NCBI GenBank assembly: GCA_019636095.1
Contig: JAHBYF010000007.1
Span: forward strand, 62,001 to 126,000
Reading direction: 5' to 3'
DNA from: Hyphomonadaceae bacterium
GTDB lineage: Bacteria; Pseudomonadota; Alphaproteobacteria; Caulobacterales; Aquidulcibacteraceae
Length of the DNA stretch: 64,000 nt
In this document: in pieces, positions 56,511-64,000 of the stretch
Numbering within the stretch: the first letter of the stretch is position 1
Layout of the letters: every line of letters begins with the position of its first letter
Notes under the pieces: generated by a model
Database searches by the model: none
Seen by the model: only the letters and a program-made list of their open reading frames with translations
Told to the model about the DNA's origin: nothing
Translations under genes and position numbers: made by a program

Positions 56511-57395
56511 ATGGCGCTTTCCGAAACTTCAGAACTCCAACGTGGTGCGCAGCGTTTCCTGCGCGCGGCGATGAAGAAGCCGATGCTGGAAGCGGACCAC
56601 GAGCGAGAACTAGCACGGCTGTGGCGTGATGAGCGCGACGAGCGCGCGCTGCATGAATTGACGATGGCCTATATGCGCCTGGTTGTCGCGATGGCGTCGC
56701 GCTTCCGCCACTACGGCTTGCCGCTCAGTGATCTGGTGCAGGAGGGCAATGTCGGCCTTATGCAAGCGGCGATGCGGTTCGAACCCGACCGCGAGGTGCG
56801 GTTCTCGACATACGCATCGTGGTGGATTCGCTCCGCTATGCAGGACTTTGTCTTGCGCAATTGGTCGATTGTGCGGACGGGGACGACGTCGGCGCAGAAG
56901 GCGCTCTTCTTCAACCTCCGTCGTCTGCGCGCGCGAATAGGCGATGTCGGAGACGCGGTGATGAGCGCCGAGGCGACGTCCAAGGTTGCCAAGGCGCTAC
57001 GTGTGCCTGAGCACGACGTGCAGTCCATGGCGGCGCGCCTTTATGCTCCGGATCGCTCACTTAATGCGCCGCTGACAGACGAAGGCGATGGCGAGTGGCA
57101 AGACCTGCTGCCCGACAATGCCGCCGGCCCAGAAGCCGACGCCATGGAAGCACACGACAACATCGCCCGCGCGGAACTGGTGCATGAGGCGATGAATGAA
57201 CTGTCCGACCGCGAACGATTGATCATCCGTGAGCGCAAGTTAGAAGAGGACGCGGTCACCTTAGAAGCACTCGGCGAGCGGCTGGGAATCTCGAAGGAAC
57301 GCGTGCGACAGATCGAAGGCAATGCGCTCGAGAAGCTGCGCCGCGCCCTTATTGCGCGTGTGGGTGATCCGGTTGCGGCTGGTTACGTCGGCTAG
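56511..57395 (+). CDS. rpoH: RNA polymerase heat-shock sigma factor (sigma-32)
   Basis: The 294-residue sigma-70-family protein has region 2 (MRLVVAMASRFRHYGLPLSD, then EPDREVRFSTYASWWIRSAM), the RpoH box QKALFFNLRRLRARI that defines sigma-32, and region 4 (TLEALGERLGISKERVRQIE). It directs heat-shock genes. A 6-bp hairpin (56453-56467, loop TAA) lies before it, but a thermosensor is not shown. Whether other rpoH copies exist is unknown. Confidence 0.93.
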   Translation: MALSETSELQRGAQRFLRAAMKKPMLEADHERELARLWRDERDERALHELTMAYMRLVVAMASRFRHYGLPLSDLVQEGNVGLMQAAMRFEPDREVRFSTYASWWIRSAMQDFVLRNWSIVRTGTTSAQKALFFNLRRLRARIGDVGDAVMSAEATSKVAKALRVPEHDVQSMAARLYAPDRSLNAPLTDEGDGEWQDLLPDNAAGPEADAMEAHDNIARAELVHEAMNELSDRERLIIRERKLEEDAVTLEALGERLGISKERVRQIEGNALEKLRRALIARVGDPVAAGYVG

Positions 57396-58210
57396 TCCGC
57401 CAGAACTTCAAGCTGGCTGGAATGCTCCAAACAAAGTTGGGGTTCGTCGCGATAGACACCGAGCATGCCGCGCGCCCGGATTCTTGCGCCGGTTAGCGAG
57501 GCAAGTTCAGGTCCGTCCCAATTAGCAAAGTTGTCGCCGAACAGAACAAGCGAGAAGGGTGGATCAGTTGCGCCTTCCATGCGTAGCGAAGCACGCCGTT
57601 CAAACACCCGCGCGTCGGCGATCCGTCCCTCGACGATGTGGAACGGCGCGTCGCCACGGAGGCAATTGACGTTGGCGTCCAAGGCGGCCTTTGCGGCGTT
57701 GCGGACGGTGAGCGGACGATACGCGCGCTGACCCCACATGCCGCGTTCGCTCGTGCGTGCGCGCTGCTCGATCGTCAGCAACTCGCGCGCGCGAGCGTGA
57801 TTGTTGGCCCGTGCGCGCACGTAAGCCGCACCGCGCGCAACCAATTCGTGCTGTAGCCAAAACCAGCGCCCGCCTTCGCTTTTCACGAACACATGTGCGA
57901 TCGCGGCTTCGCGCGGCGTCTGCTCGCCTTCGCGTGGCCGGCCGACCCAGCGCCGCTCGCCGCCATAGGCGAGCAACACCTCTCGGTGAAGAGCAAGTGC
58001 TTCGAGTTCGCCTTGCGCTTGCGCCGCGTATGGCGCGTCACCGGTTGGAGCATCAATCTCGGCCAGGAAGACGCGTGTCCCATCCTCAAGCTGCAGCGTG
58101 TCGCCAGCATAGACGCGAACAACGCGGCCTTCTTCACCCCGCTCCAAATCGCCGATTTGCGGCCCGCAAGCGGCGAGCAGCAGCAGGGCGGCGAAGAGGA
58201 GTGGGCGCAT
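57392..58210 (-). CDS. SNase-like (thermonuclease) lipoprotein
   Basis: The 272-residue protein has a signal with lipobox LAAC (Cys about 15). A staphylococcal-nuclease fold follows (about 28-150): VYAGDTLQLEDGTRVFLAEI, ALHREVLLAYGG and HELVARGAAYVRA, then RARTSERGMWG. The Asp and Arg positions of the active site are partly kept, but activity was not verified. A second beta domain (about 175-265) has SLRMEGATDPPFSLVLFG. It is next to ggt. Confidence 0.8.
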   Translation of the reverse strand: MRPLLFAALLLLAACGPQIGDLERGEEGRVVRVYAGDTLQLEDGTRVFLAEIDAPTGDAPYAAQAQGELEALALHREVLLAYGGERRWVGRPREGEQTPREAAIAHVFVKSEGGRWFWLQHELVARGAAYVRARANNHARARELLTIEQRARTSERGMWGQRAYRPLTVRNAAKAALDANVNCLRGDAPFHIVEGRIADARVFERRASLRMEGATDPPFSLVLFGDNFANWDGPELASLTGARIRARGMLGVYRDEPQLCLEHSSQLEVLAD

Positions 58211-60009
58211 CAGTAACCGCCCGCGGCTCCGTCTTTGCGCATTTCAGTTGCTGCTTCATAGACGCCGTTCGGATGACGCATGATGGCTTGATAGCCGCCG
58301 AAAGATCCGTCGGCAGGGCGAATGCGGTGCCCGCGCCGTTCGAGTTCGGCACGCACTGCTGGCGGGATGCCGTTCTCCATCGCGACGAAGCCGTTTCCGT
58401 CCGGTTCGTCGCCGGTTGGTTCGACGCCGCCATAGAAGCGATAGCGCGCGGCATCGCCGGCGGCTTGCAGGTCGAGATCGTAGTCGACAAGATTGACGAT
58501 GATTTGCACGTGGCCTTGCGGCTGCATATCGCCGCCCATCAGACCAAACGCGAGCCAGGGCTGGCCGTTGCGCAGCGCAAAGGCTGGAATGATGGTCTGG
58601 AAGGGGCGGCGGCCGGGCCGATATTGATTGGGCCCTGGCGAGAGCGAGAAGAGTTCGCCGCGATCTTGTAGCATGAAGCCCAGGCCATCAGGCACAAGAC
58701 CAGAGCCCATGCCGCGATAGTTCGACTGAATGATCGAAACCATCATGCCCTCGGAGTCGGCAACGGCGAAATACGTCGTGTCGCCATCGATGCGCATCTC
58801 CGCGTGCGGCGGCGGCGGCATTGTGCTGTCGTTGTGGATCAGAGCGCGGTGCTGATTTGTGTACTCGTCGGTCAGCAAACGGCGCACGTCGAAGTGCGTG
58901 AACGCGGGGTCGCCGTAGAATTGAGCGCGATCGGCGAAGGCGAGGCGAGTCGCCTCGATCTGGGTGTGCAGAGAGTCGGCTGATAGAAAGCCCATTTGGC
59001 GGAGATTGAAGCCGTCGAGAATGCGCAACGTCTGCAGCGCGACGACGCCTTGGCTATTCGGCGGCAGTTCGCAGACTTCGACGTCGCGGTAGGGCGCGCA
59101 GATCGGATCGACCCATTCACCTTGGTGCCGCGCAAAATCGTCGTAGCGCAGCCAACCGCCAATGCGGCGCATGTAGCTATCAATCGTGCGAGCGATTGGC
59201 CCACGATAGTACGCGTCACGGCCGCCTTGGGCGATCAGCTCAAGCGTGTTGGCTAGGTCAGGGTTGCGGAAGAGACCGTGGCCATCAGGCATCTGTCGAT
59301 ATTCTTCGCAGTCCTGCTGGCAGAAATAGGTGCGTCGCGCGTTTTCAACTTCCTCAAGCCGGCCGGCGGCGAACTCAGTTTCGTAACGGCGAACACTATT
59401 CGCCCAATACATCGCAATGGTCTGTGGGATGGGCGCGCCTTCGCGCGCGTAGCGGATTGCGGGCGCCAGAATCTCCGCCATTGGCTTGCGCCCAAAGCGC
59501 TCGTGCAGCGCAAACCATCCGTCGACGGTCCCCGGCACGCTGACGCTGGCAGCACCGAAGCTCGGCACGTGGCCTGGGTTGCCCTGACGACGCGCAACAT
59601 TACGCAACGTTGCAAGAGAGAGCCCGCGTGGCGATCGGCCTGAGCCGTTATAGCCGTAGAGGCGCTGCGTGCGTGGATCCCAGACAATAACGAAGATGTC
59701 GCCGCCGATGCCGTTTGCCGTCGGCTCAACGAGCCCCAGCATCGCGTTCGCGGCAATCGCTGCGTCGATGGCGGTGCCGCCACTGCGCATGATGTCGATG
59801 GCTGTCTGTGTGGCGAGGGGATGTGCGGTCGCTGCAGCGCCGTGCGGAGCGATAACCGGAGAGCGTGTGGCGAAGCTCTGGCCTGACACGCGTTCACCGC
59901 GGCCGAAATTTGGATCGCGCGCGGGCGCGTCTTGCGCTGCGGCGCTGACGTTTAACATCGCCGCGGCCATCAATGCTGCCGTCAGCACACCGGATTTTGA
60001 GTGGGCCAT
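58210..60009 (-). CDS. ggt: Gamma-glutamyltransferase
   Basis: From ATG 60009 the precursor is 599 residues with a signal peptide (ending SAAAQ). The large subunit has TANGIGGDIFVIVWDP. The autocleavage/nucleophile Thr lies in DGDTTYFAVADSEG, and GSGLVPDGLGFMLQ follows. The enzyme splits glutathione and other gamma-glutamyl compounds in the periplasm. Start 60036 is also in frame but less likely. Confidence 0.93.
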   Translation of the reverse strand: MAHSKSGVLTAALMAAAMLNVSAAAQDAPARDPNFGRGERVSGQSFATRSPVIAPHGAAATAHPLATQTAIDIMRSGGTAIDAAIAANAMLGLVEPTANGIGGDIFVIVWDPRTQRLYGYNGSGRSPRGLSLATLRNVARRQGNPGHVPSFGAASVSVPGTVDGWFALHERFGRKPMAEILAPAIRYAREGAPIPQTIAMYWANSVRRYETEFAAGRLEEVENARRTYFCQQDCEEYRQMPDGHGLFRNPDLANTLELIAQGGRDAYYRGPIARTIDSYMRRIGGWLRYDDFARHQGEWVDPICAPYRDVEVCELPPNSQGVVALQTLRILDGFNLRQMGFLSADSLHTQIEATRLAFADRAQFYGDPAFTHFDVRRLLTDEYTNQHRALIHNDSTMPPPPHAEMRIDGDTTYFAVADSEGMMVSIIQSNYRGMGSGLVPDGLGFMLQDRGELFSLSPGPNQYRPGRRPFQTIIPAFALRNGQPWLAFGLMGGDMQPQGHVQIIVNLVDYDLDLQAAGDAARYRFYGGVEPTGDEPDGNGFVAMENGIPPAVRAELERRGHRIRPADGSFGGYQAIMRHPNGVYEAATEMRKDGAAGGY

Positions 60010-60088
60010 GCTTTCCCCCTGAAATTCGGGGGGCACTCAAACAGGTGGGGCGGCGTCCGGCAAACGAATTACGGCCCGTGACACTGCG

Positions 60089-61387
60089 CTAGGTTTTGCG
60101 GGCCCGCACGAGAGCGCCGATGAAGCCGATTGCTGCAAGTGCGCTGGTTCCCGCGCCAGTCAAGGCGAGGCCTGTCGGGAGTGATTGCCTGCCGCCGACG
60201 ACATCAGCGATGAGAGTCACCAGGGTCGGCGCGACACCAAAGCCGATAATCGCTCCGATAACGATGAAAGCGCCGAGACAGACGCCGCGGATTTCGTTCG
60301 GCACAAGCACTGCAATAGCCGCCGCTGTGACCAGGCCCGTCACTGCGCCGCACGTCAGCAGCAAGAGTAGCATCCACGCAAAACCTGCGGCGTCCGGCAT
60401 CAAGGGGAAGAAGGCGCCGGGGATGGATAGAATTGCGGCGACGACGGCGCCAATCAGAATACCGCCTTTGATCTTGCTCTTGTGGCCGAAATCCGCAGCG
60501 AAACCGCCGAACACCGCGCCGATCACCCCCGATACCAAGATGACGAGACCCATCCAGCCGCCATATTGCTCGGGCGTGAGATTGTAATGTCGTTCGAGCA
60601 CGGGCGCTGCCCAGATGCTCGCTGCCGCGTCGGCCATCACGACCGTAACCTGACCGAGGAAAAGCGGCGCCAACAGACCGCGACGTTCCCATAGTTCACG
60701 CAACGCGACGGACAGGGCGGGGCTCGCCTCTGCGATCTCGTGACGCGCAGGTTCGCGGACAGTGAGCAGAAGCAACGTCAGCACCAGGCTGACGCCAGCG
60801 AATACGAGCAGCACGTTTCGCCACGGTTCGAGTCCGGCGATCAACGGCGCAGCTCCAGCGAAATAGCCGAGCAGCGAGCCTCCAAACGCAAACGCAGCGG
60901 CGGCGCCGACCATATTGCCAAGTGAAAGCAACATAAGCGATCGGCCGCGCGTGTCGGGAGAGCTGAGGTCCGCGACCATCGAGATGGTGACGGTCAGCGA
61001 GGAAAACGCGCCAATGCCGGCGAGCATGCGCGCTACGAAGATGTGCCAGAACTCAGTGCCTAATACGCAAAGCGCTGTGCCGATGGTCCAAAGCAATGCC
61101 AGGAAAAACAACAGCGTCGAGCGATTGCCGCGATCGGTGATGCGGCCGACGGGGATGGCGAGCGCGGCAATGGGAAGCGAAATCGCCAAACCCTGGAGCA
61201 GGCTCATCTGAAAGTCGTTCAGATGGAGACCTGCCGCGGCCACCTCCTGGACCGGACTGAAGACGGTCCGCATCGCCGAAGCGCTACCGATCGTTGCCGA
61301 GAGCAGCAAAAGCGTGACGAGCACGCCACGGCGCCTCACGGGTTCGGCAGCTGCGGAGAACTCCGTGGTTGCATCAATCGGCGTCAA
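60089..61387 (-). CDS. MFS transporter (spinster-like)
   Basis: The 432-residue protein has about 12 membrane helices, with the MFS signature ALAIPVGRITDRGNRST between helices 2 and 3. It starts at a TTG (61387) that overlaps the end of the GntR gene by 14 bases, so they are probably one transcript. The substrate, likely a small organic acid or hydrophobic compound, cannot be read from sequence. Confidence 0.85.
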   Translation of the reverse strand: MTPIDATTEFSAAAEPVRRRGVLVTLLLLSATIGSASAMRTVFSPVQEVAAAGLHLNDFQMSLLQGLAISLPIAALAIPVGRITDRGNRSTLLFFLALLWTIGTALCVLGTEFWHIFVARMLAGIGAFSSLTVTISMVADLSSPDTRGRSLMLLSLGNMVGAAAAFAFGGSLLGYFAGAAPLIAGLEPWRNVLLVFAGVSLVLTLLLLTVREPARHEIAEASPALSVALRELWERRGLLAPLFLGQVTVVMADAAASIWAAPVLERHYNLTPEQYGGWMGLVILVSGVIGAVFGGFAADFGHKSKIKGGILIGAVVAAILSIPGAFFPLMPDAAGFAWMLLLLLTCGAVTGLVTAAAIAVLVPNEIRGVCLGAFIVIGAIIGFGVAPTLVTLIADVVGGRQSLPTGLALTGAGTSALAAIGFIGALVRARKT

Positions 61388-62111
61388 CGGTGCTCTCCGC
61401 CTTCAGAAGGTCGCCAATCGCGTCATCGAAGTGCAACGCCATGGCTCTTGTGGCTGCTTCTGGATCTCGCGCGAGAATGGCTGCCGCGACGGCGCGGTGG
61501 CGGTCTATCATCAACTGTTTGCGGGTCTTGGCGACACGAGTGCCCCAGGCTGTAGGCACCGCGATCTCCATCAAAGGCGCGAAAGAAGCGACAATCTGAA
61601 TGAAGAGCGCGTTGTGACTGGCGGCCGCGATAGCGTTGTGAAACGCGATGTCATGTGCGGTACGTTTGGTCAGATCGTCTTTGTCAGCGGCCATGGCTTC
61701 CGCGAGTTCAACGATGCGACTGGCTTCTTGATCGGTGCGCGCCTGTGCGGCGAGAGCCGCCGTGCGCTGTTCGATGGTGCGGCGCACGTCCCAAATGTCC
61801 GGCACCGTAATTTGCGCAGTCGAGATGGCGTGCTGCAGTGAAGTTGCGATGACAGAGCCGTCAAGAGCCCCGACGCGCGGCTTACGTCCGTTGCCGACAT
61901 TGATCAGTTTCAATGCCGCGAGCGCGCCAAACGCCTCTCGCATGACTGCGCGGCTGACGCCGAGAGCATCTGCGAAGTGTCCTTCGCCGGGCAACGTGTC
62001 ACCGACCCGAAGGCCGTTGGTGCGGATGTGGTTCGTGACGGCAGAGATCGCCGCTTGGACGAGCGTGCCACCTTCTGCAGTCGGTAGCGCGGGGTTAGCG
62101 GTGTTGGACAA
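61374..62111 (-). CDS. FadR-subfamily GntR transcriptional regulator
   Basis: The 245-residue protein has a winged HTH with RTNGLRVGDTLPGEGHFADALGVSRAVMREA (in part). The C-terminal FCD effector domain includes RRTIEQRTAALAA, FHNAIAAASHN and HRAVAAAILARDPEAATRAM with metal-ligand His. It starts at a TTG (62111) after an AAGAGAG site. It lies between the AraC and MFS genes; the effector is unknown. Confidence 0.87.
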   Translation of the reverse strand: MSNTANPALPTAEGGTLVQAAISAVTNHIRTNGLRVGDTLPGEGHFADALGVSRAVMREAFGALAALKLINVGNGRKPRVGALDGSVIATSLQHAISTAQITVPDIWDVRRTIEQRTAALAAQARTDQEASRIVELAEAMAADKDDLTKRTAHDIAFHNAIAAASHNALFIQIVASFAPLMEIAVPTAWGTRVAKTRKQLMIDRHRAVAAAILARDPEAATRAMALHFDDAIGDLLKAESTVDAD

Positions 62112-62122
62112 GGCGGTCTCTC

Positions 62123-62869
62123 TTAGGCGGTTTGAAAGGCGCGTAAATCGGAGGGGGAAACGCCAAAGCGGCGCCCAAAGGCACGCGCGAAGCTTGCATT
62201 GTTGAGATAGCCGTTCTCGTAGCCGATCGATGATACCGGCAGGTTCGTTGTCAGAAGCATGCGCTTGGCTTGGCTGAGCCGCTGTTCAGCGATTGCCTCG
62301 GCGATTGAGCAATTGAACATGTCCCGGAAACCGCGGGTGAGTTTGGCGCGGTTCAACCCGCAGGCGCGCGCGATCTTGTCGAGCGTGAGTTTTTCGTTCC
62401 AACGCTCGTCGATCATCCGGCGCGCGGCGACAATGCGTTGTGTGTCCTCTAGTGAGAGAATGCCTTCGCCGGCAATCGGCAGCAGAGTGTCGCTCGCAAG
62501 CAAGCGGATTGTTTCGCAAAGTAGTTCGATGCTTTTGCCGAGCCGATAGATGGTGAGTGTTTCGCCGCTCAGAGCACAATCGCGGATGGCGAGAGCGACA
62601 GAGCGCAAAGCCGAGGGTAAATGAAACGCATCGCCGTCCGGCAAAATGCCGCCAACGCGCATGAACGCGCTGCGCTGAATAACAAGCAGGAGACGCGTAT
62701 CGGCGGCGATCGACGCGGTTGTCGGCTGGAGGTCGAACACCACGGCTGGCGTCTGCGCTTCGACGTCGAATGCGAGTACGATGTGCTCTGGAGGGAGCGG
62801 CGCCTGGCCAAGCGGGCCTGCGCCAAGCAAGAGCGTCATCTCCGGGGAGACTTCGACGAATTCGCGCAT
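62123..62869 (-). CDS. AraC/XylS family transcriptional regulator
   Basis: From ATG 62869 (a GTG at 62878 is in frame) the protein is 248 residues. The C-terminal double HTH is clear: TLDKIARACGLNRAKLTRGF and FERLSQAKRMLL-type helices, then GYENGYLNNASFARAFGRRF. The N-terminal 130 residues form the effector part. A GTGAGGA site precedes the start. Repeated GATAG-type motifs at 62917-62946 may be its operator. Confidence 0.88.
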   Translation of the reverse strand: MREFVEVSPEMTLLLGAGPLGQAPLPPEHIVLAFDVEAQTPAVVFDLQPTTASIAADTRLLLVIQRSAFMRVGGILPDGDAFHLPSALRSVALAIRDCALSGETLTIYRLGKSIELLCETIRLLASDTLLPIAGEGILSLEDTQRIVAARRMIDERWNEKLTLDKIARACGLNRAKLTRGFRDMFNCSIAEAIAEQRLSQAKRMLLTTNLPVSSIGYENGYLNNASFARAFGRRFGVSPSDLRAFQTA

Positions 62870-62916
62870 GTTCCTCACCCAGTTTTTCTGGTTGTTGAGG
62901 TGAGCATGTACCTTTC

Positions 62917-62946
62917 AGATAGGTTTGGCAAGTAGCTATCTGATAG
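62917..62946. promoter_or_regulatory. Repeated CAGATAGGT/CTGATAGGT motifs and a CTATC-T-GATAG palindrome
   Basis: Two near-identical GATAGGT motifs are 24 bp apart (GATAG at 62918 and 62942), and the second forms a 5-bp-arm palindrome at 62936-62946. They lie between the AraC start and the esterase stop, a likely operator for one of the two regulators. Confidence 0.4.
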
Positions 62947-62954
62947 GTCTTGCG

Positions 62955-63917
62955 CTATACGCGGAGCGCGCGTCGCAAGGCCTCGCGACTGTCCTTGCGT
63001 GCACGGGCGGAGACAGGAGCGTCGCCGCCGAAAATATCGAAACCGTGGAATCCGCCTGGATAAACAATAAGTTCGACGGGGACACCAGCGCGGGCAAGGC
63101 GGGCGGCATAGGAGATGTCTTCGTCGATGAAGAGATCGAGGGTCGGGCAGGCGATGAAGGTTGGTGGGAGGCCTGAAAGGTCAGTGGCGCGAGCGGGCGC
63201 AGCGTAGGGTGAGACACCTTCGCGGCCAGGCTCGTGGCCGAGGAGCGATGACCAACCGAACGCGTTGTTGTGTGGCGTCCAGATGAATTCGCCGGCGACG
63301 GGATTTGGCTGGGCGGCGACGCAGGTACGGTCGTCGAGCATCGGATAAATGAGATGTTGGAAGGCGAGTTTGTATTCGCCGCGATCACGCGCGAGCAAGG
63401 CAAGCGCTGCCGCAAGCCCGCCACCGGCGCTTTCGCCCATCACACCGATACGATTGCAGTCAATGCCGAGCGTGTCCGCGTTGACAAACGTCCAGGCAAG
63501 ACCCGCGTAGCAATCCTCGATGCTTGCGGGAAACCGATGCTCTGGCGCCAAGCGATAGTCGACACTGACAATGATGCAGTTGAGATCGAACGCGGCGGGG
63601 CGATGGAGAGGCTCAAGCTGCGCCGCCGCGCCGCCGACATAGCCGCCGCCGTGGATGTGATAGATGCATGGCAGCAGCTCCCTCGCGGCGCGGGGCTTAT
63701 AGATCGTCAGCGTGATATCGGGCGCGCCGGTGGGGCCCGGTGCATTGCGGACCGTTTGCTCAACACCCTCGCGAACTTCATCCGGCACTGCGATTGGCAG
63801 CTGCGCGAACCGTTCGGCCTCACGCATCGGCGCGAGCAATTCATTCGACAACGCAACCGTCGGAAACACGTCCAACACCGGGAGGAGGGCCGGATCGACG
63901 AGCTTGCGTGTGTCCAT
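62955..63917 (-). CDS. Alpha/beta hydrolase of the hormone-sensitive-lipase type
   Basis: The 320-residue esterase has the oxyanion motif YHIHGGGYVGG (about 85-95), nucleophile GESAGGG, an acid in IDEDISYAARL and His in YPGGFHGFDIFG. It would hydrolyse short acyl esters in the cytosol. It starts 2 bp after the oxidase gene, so the two are probably an operon. Confidence 0.9.
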   Translation of the reverse strand: MDTRKLVDPALLPVLDVFPTVALSNELLAPMREAERFAQLPIAVPDEVREGVEQTVRNAPGPTGAPDITLTIYKPRAARELLPCIYHIHGGGYVGGAAAQLEPLHRPAAFDLNCIIVSVDYRLAPEHRFPASIEDCYAGLAWTFVNADTLGIDCNRIGVMGESAGGGLAAALALLARDRGEYKLAFQHLIYPMLDDRTCVAAQPNPVAGEFIWTPHNNAFGWSSLLGHEPGREGVSPYAAPARATDLSGLPPTFIACPTLDLFIDEDISYAARLARAGVPVELIVYPGGFHGFDIFGGDAPVSARARKDSREALRRALRV

Positions 63918-63919
63918 GA

Positions 63920-64000
63920 CTAGTCCGCGAAAATTTTGCCAGGATTGAATAGGTTCTTCGGATCGAGCGCACGCTTGATCGTGCGCATCATATCGACGCC
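63920..64000 (-). CDS. FAD-linked oxidase (GlcD/D-lactate dehydrogenase-like), C-terminal end only
   Basis: Only the last 26 codons are in the window. They read GVDMMRTIKRALDPKNLFNP then GKIFAD and stop, the typical C-terminus of GlcD-type FAD oxidases (LDPxNLFNPGKI). The gene starts beyond the right edge. Confidence 0.8.
   Translation of the reverse strand, partial: GVDMMRTIKRALDPKNLFNPGKIFAD

Overview
The window is chromosomal DNA from a GC-rich alphaproteobacterium, most like the Caulobacterales/Hyphomonadaceae branch. Four things point there: the rpsT-dnaA order followed by dnaN, recF and gyrB; the linked mutM, ubiE, ubiB, coaBC and dut genes; the bolA / J-protein / cobS / cobT block; and alphaproteobacterial families such as MmcB, CarD, the Suv3-like helicase and a GTA-type terminase. 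The species is not certain. I see no rRNA or tRNA genes.

Layout. 0-6.8 kb: an SH3 protein, a D-2-hydroxyacid dehydrogenase, a lipoprotein, a monoglyceride-lipase-like hydrolase, and a zinc-uptake operon (outer-membrane porin, binding protein, permease, but no ATPase gene). 6.9-14.2 kb: a GH13 glucosidase, a family 25 glycosyltransferase, a PhoD phosphatase, an alpha/beta hydrolase, a DUF6624 protein, a ThiF/MoeB-type E1 enzyme and a PH-domain protein. 14.2-21.4 kb: conserved housekeeping genes (dut, coaBC, ubiB, ubiE read leftwards; mutM, an enoyl-CoA hydratase and rpsT read rightwards). 21.4-30.6 kb: the replication block dnaA, dnaN, a GDPD-family gene, recF, a CYP153 P450 and gyrB. The dnaA leader is dense in inverted repeats and GANTC (CcrM) sites.

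30.6-37.8 kb is the accessory part. It holds a PIN-nuclease/coiled-coil/beta-domain protein followed by a one-pass membrane protein, both of visibly lower GC; a frameshifted small helix-turn-helix gene; eight tandem 73-bp two-hairpin REP units; a REP-associated tyrosine transposase with one more REP unit on its other side; an isolated GTA-type large terminase with a second kind of two-hairpin repeat read through in frame; and a TSUP exporter beside a truncated rhodanese-DUF2892 gene.

37.8-64 kb returns to mostly core genes: cytochrome c, RNA cyclic phosphodiesterase, a sirtuin, several lipoproteins, a di-iron ferritin-like protein, mmcB, DUF1214/DUF1254, bolA, a J-domain protein, cobS-cobT (aerobic cobaltochelatase), a phytase-like lipoprotein, rpmB, DUF3108, the Suv3-like helicase with an S4 protein, ferredoxin and carD, rpoH, a nuclease-like lipoprotein and gamma-glutamyltransferase. 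The right end is a possible catabolic cluster (FAD-linked oxidase, esterase, AraC and FadR-type regulators, MFS transporter) cut by the window edge.

The most interesting material is the 30.6-36.7 kb segment and the dnaA gene with its leader. Six of the ten convergent gene pairs share exactly four bases at their stop codons.
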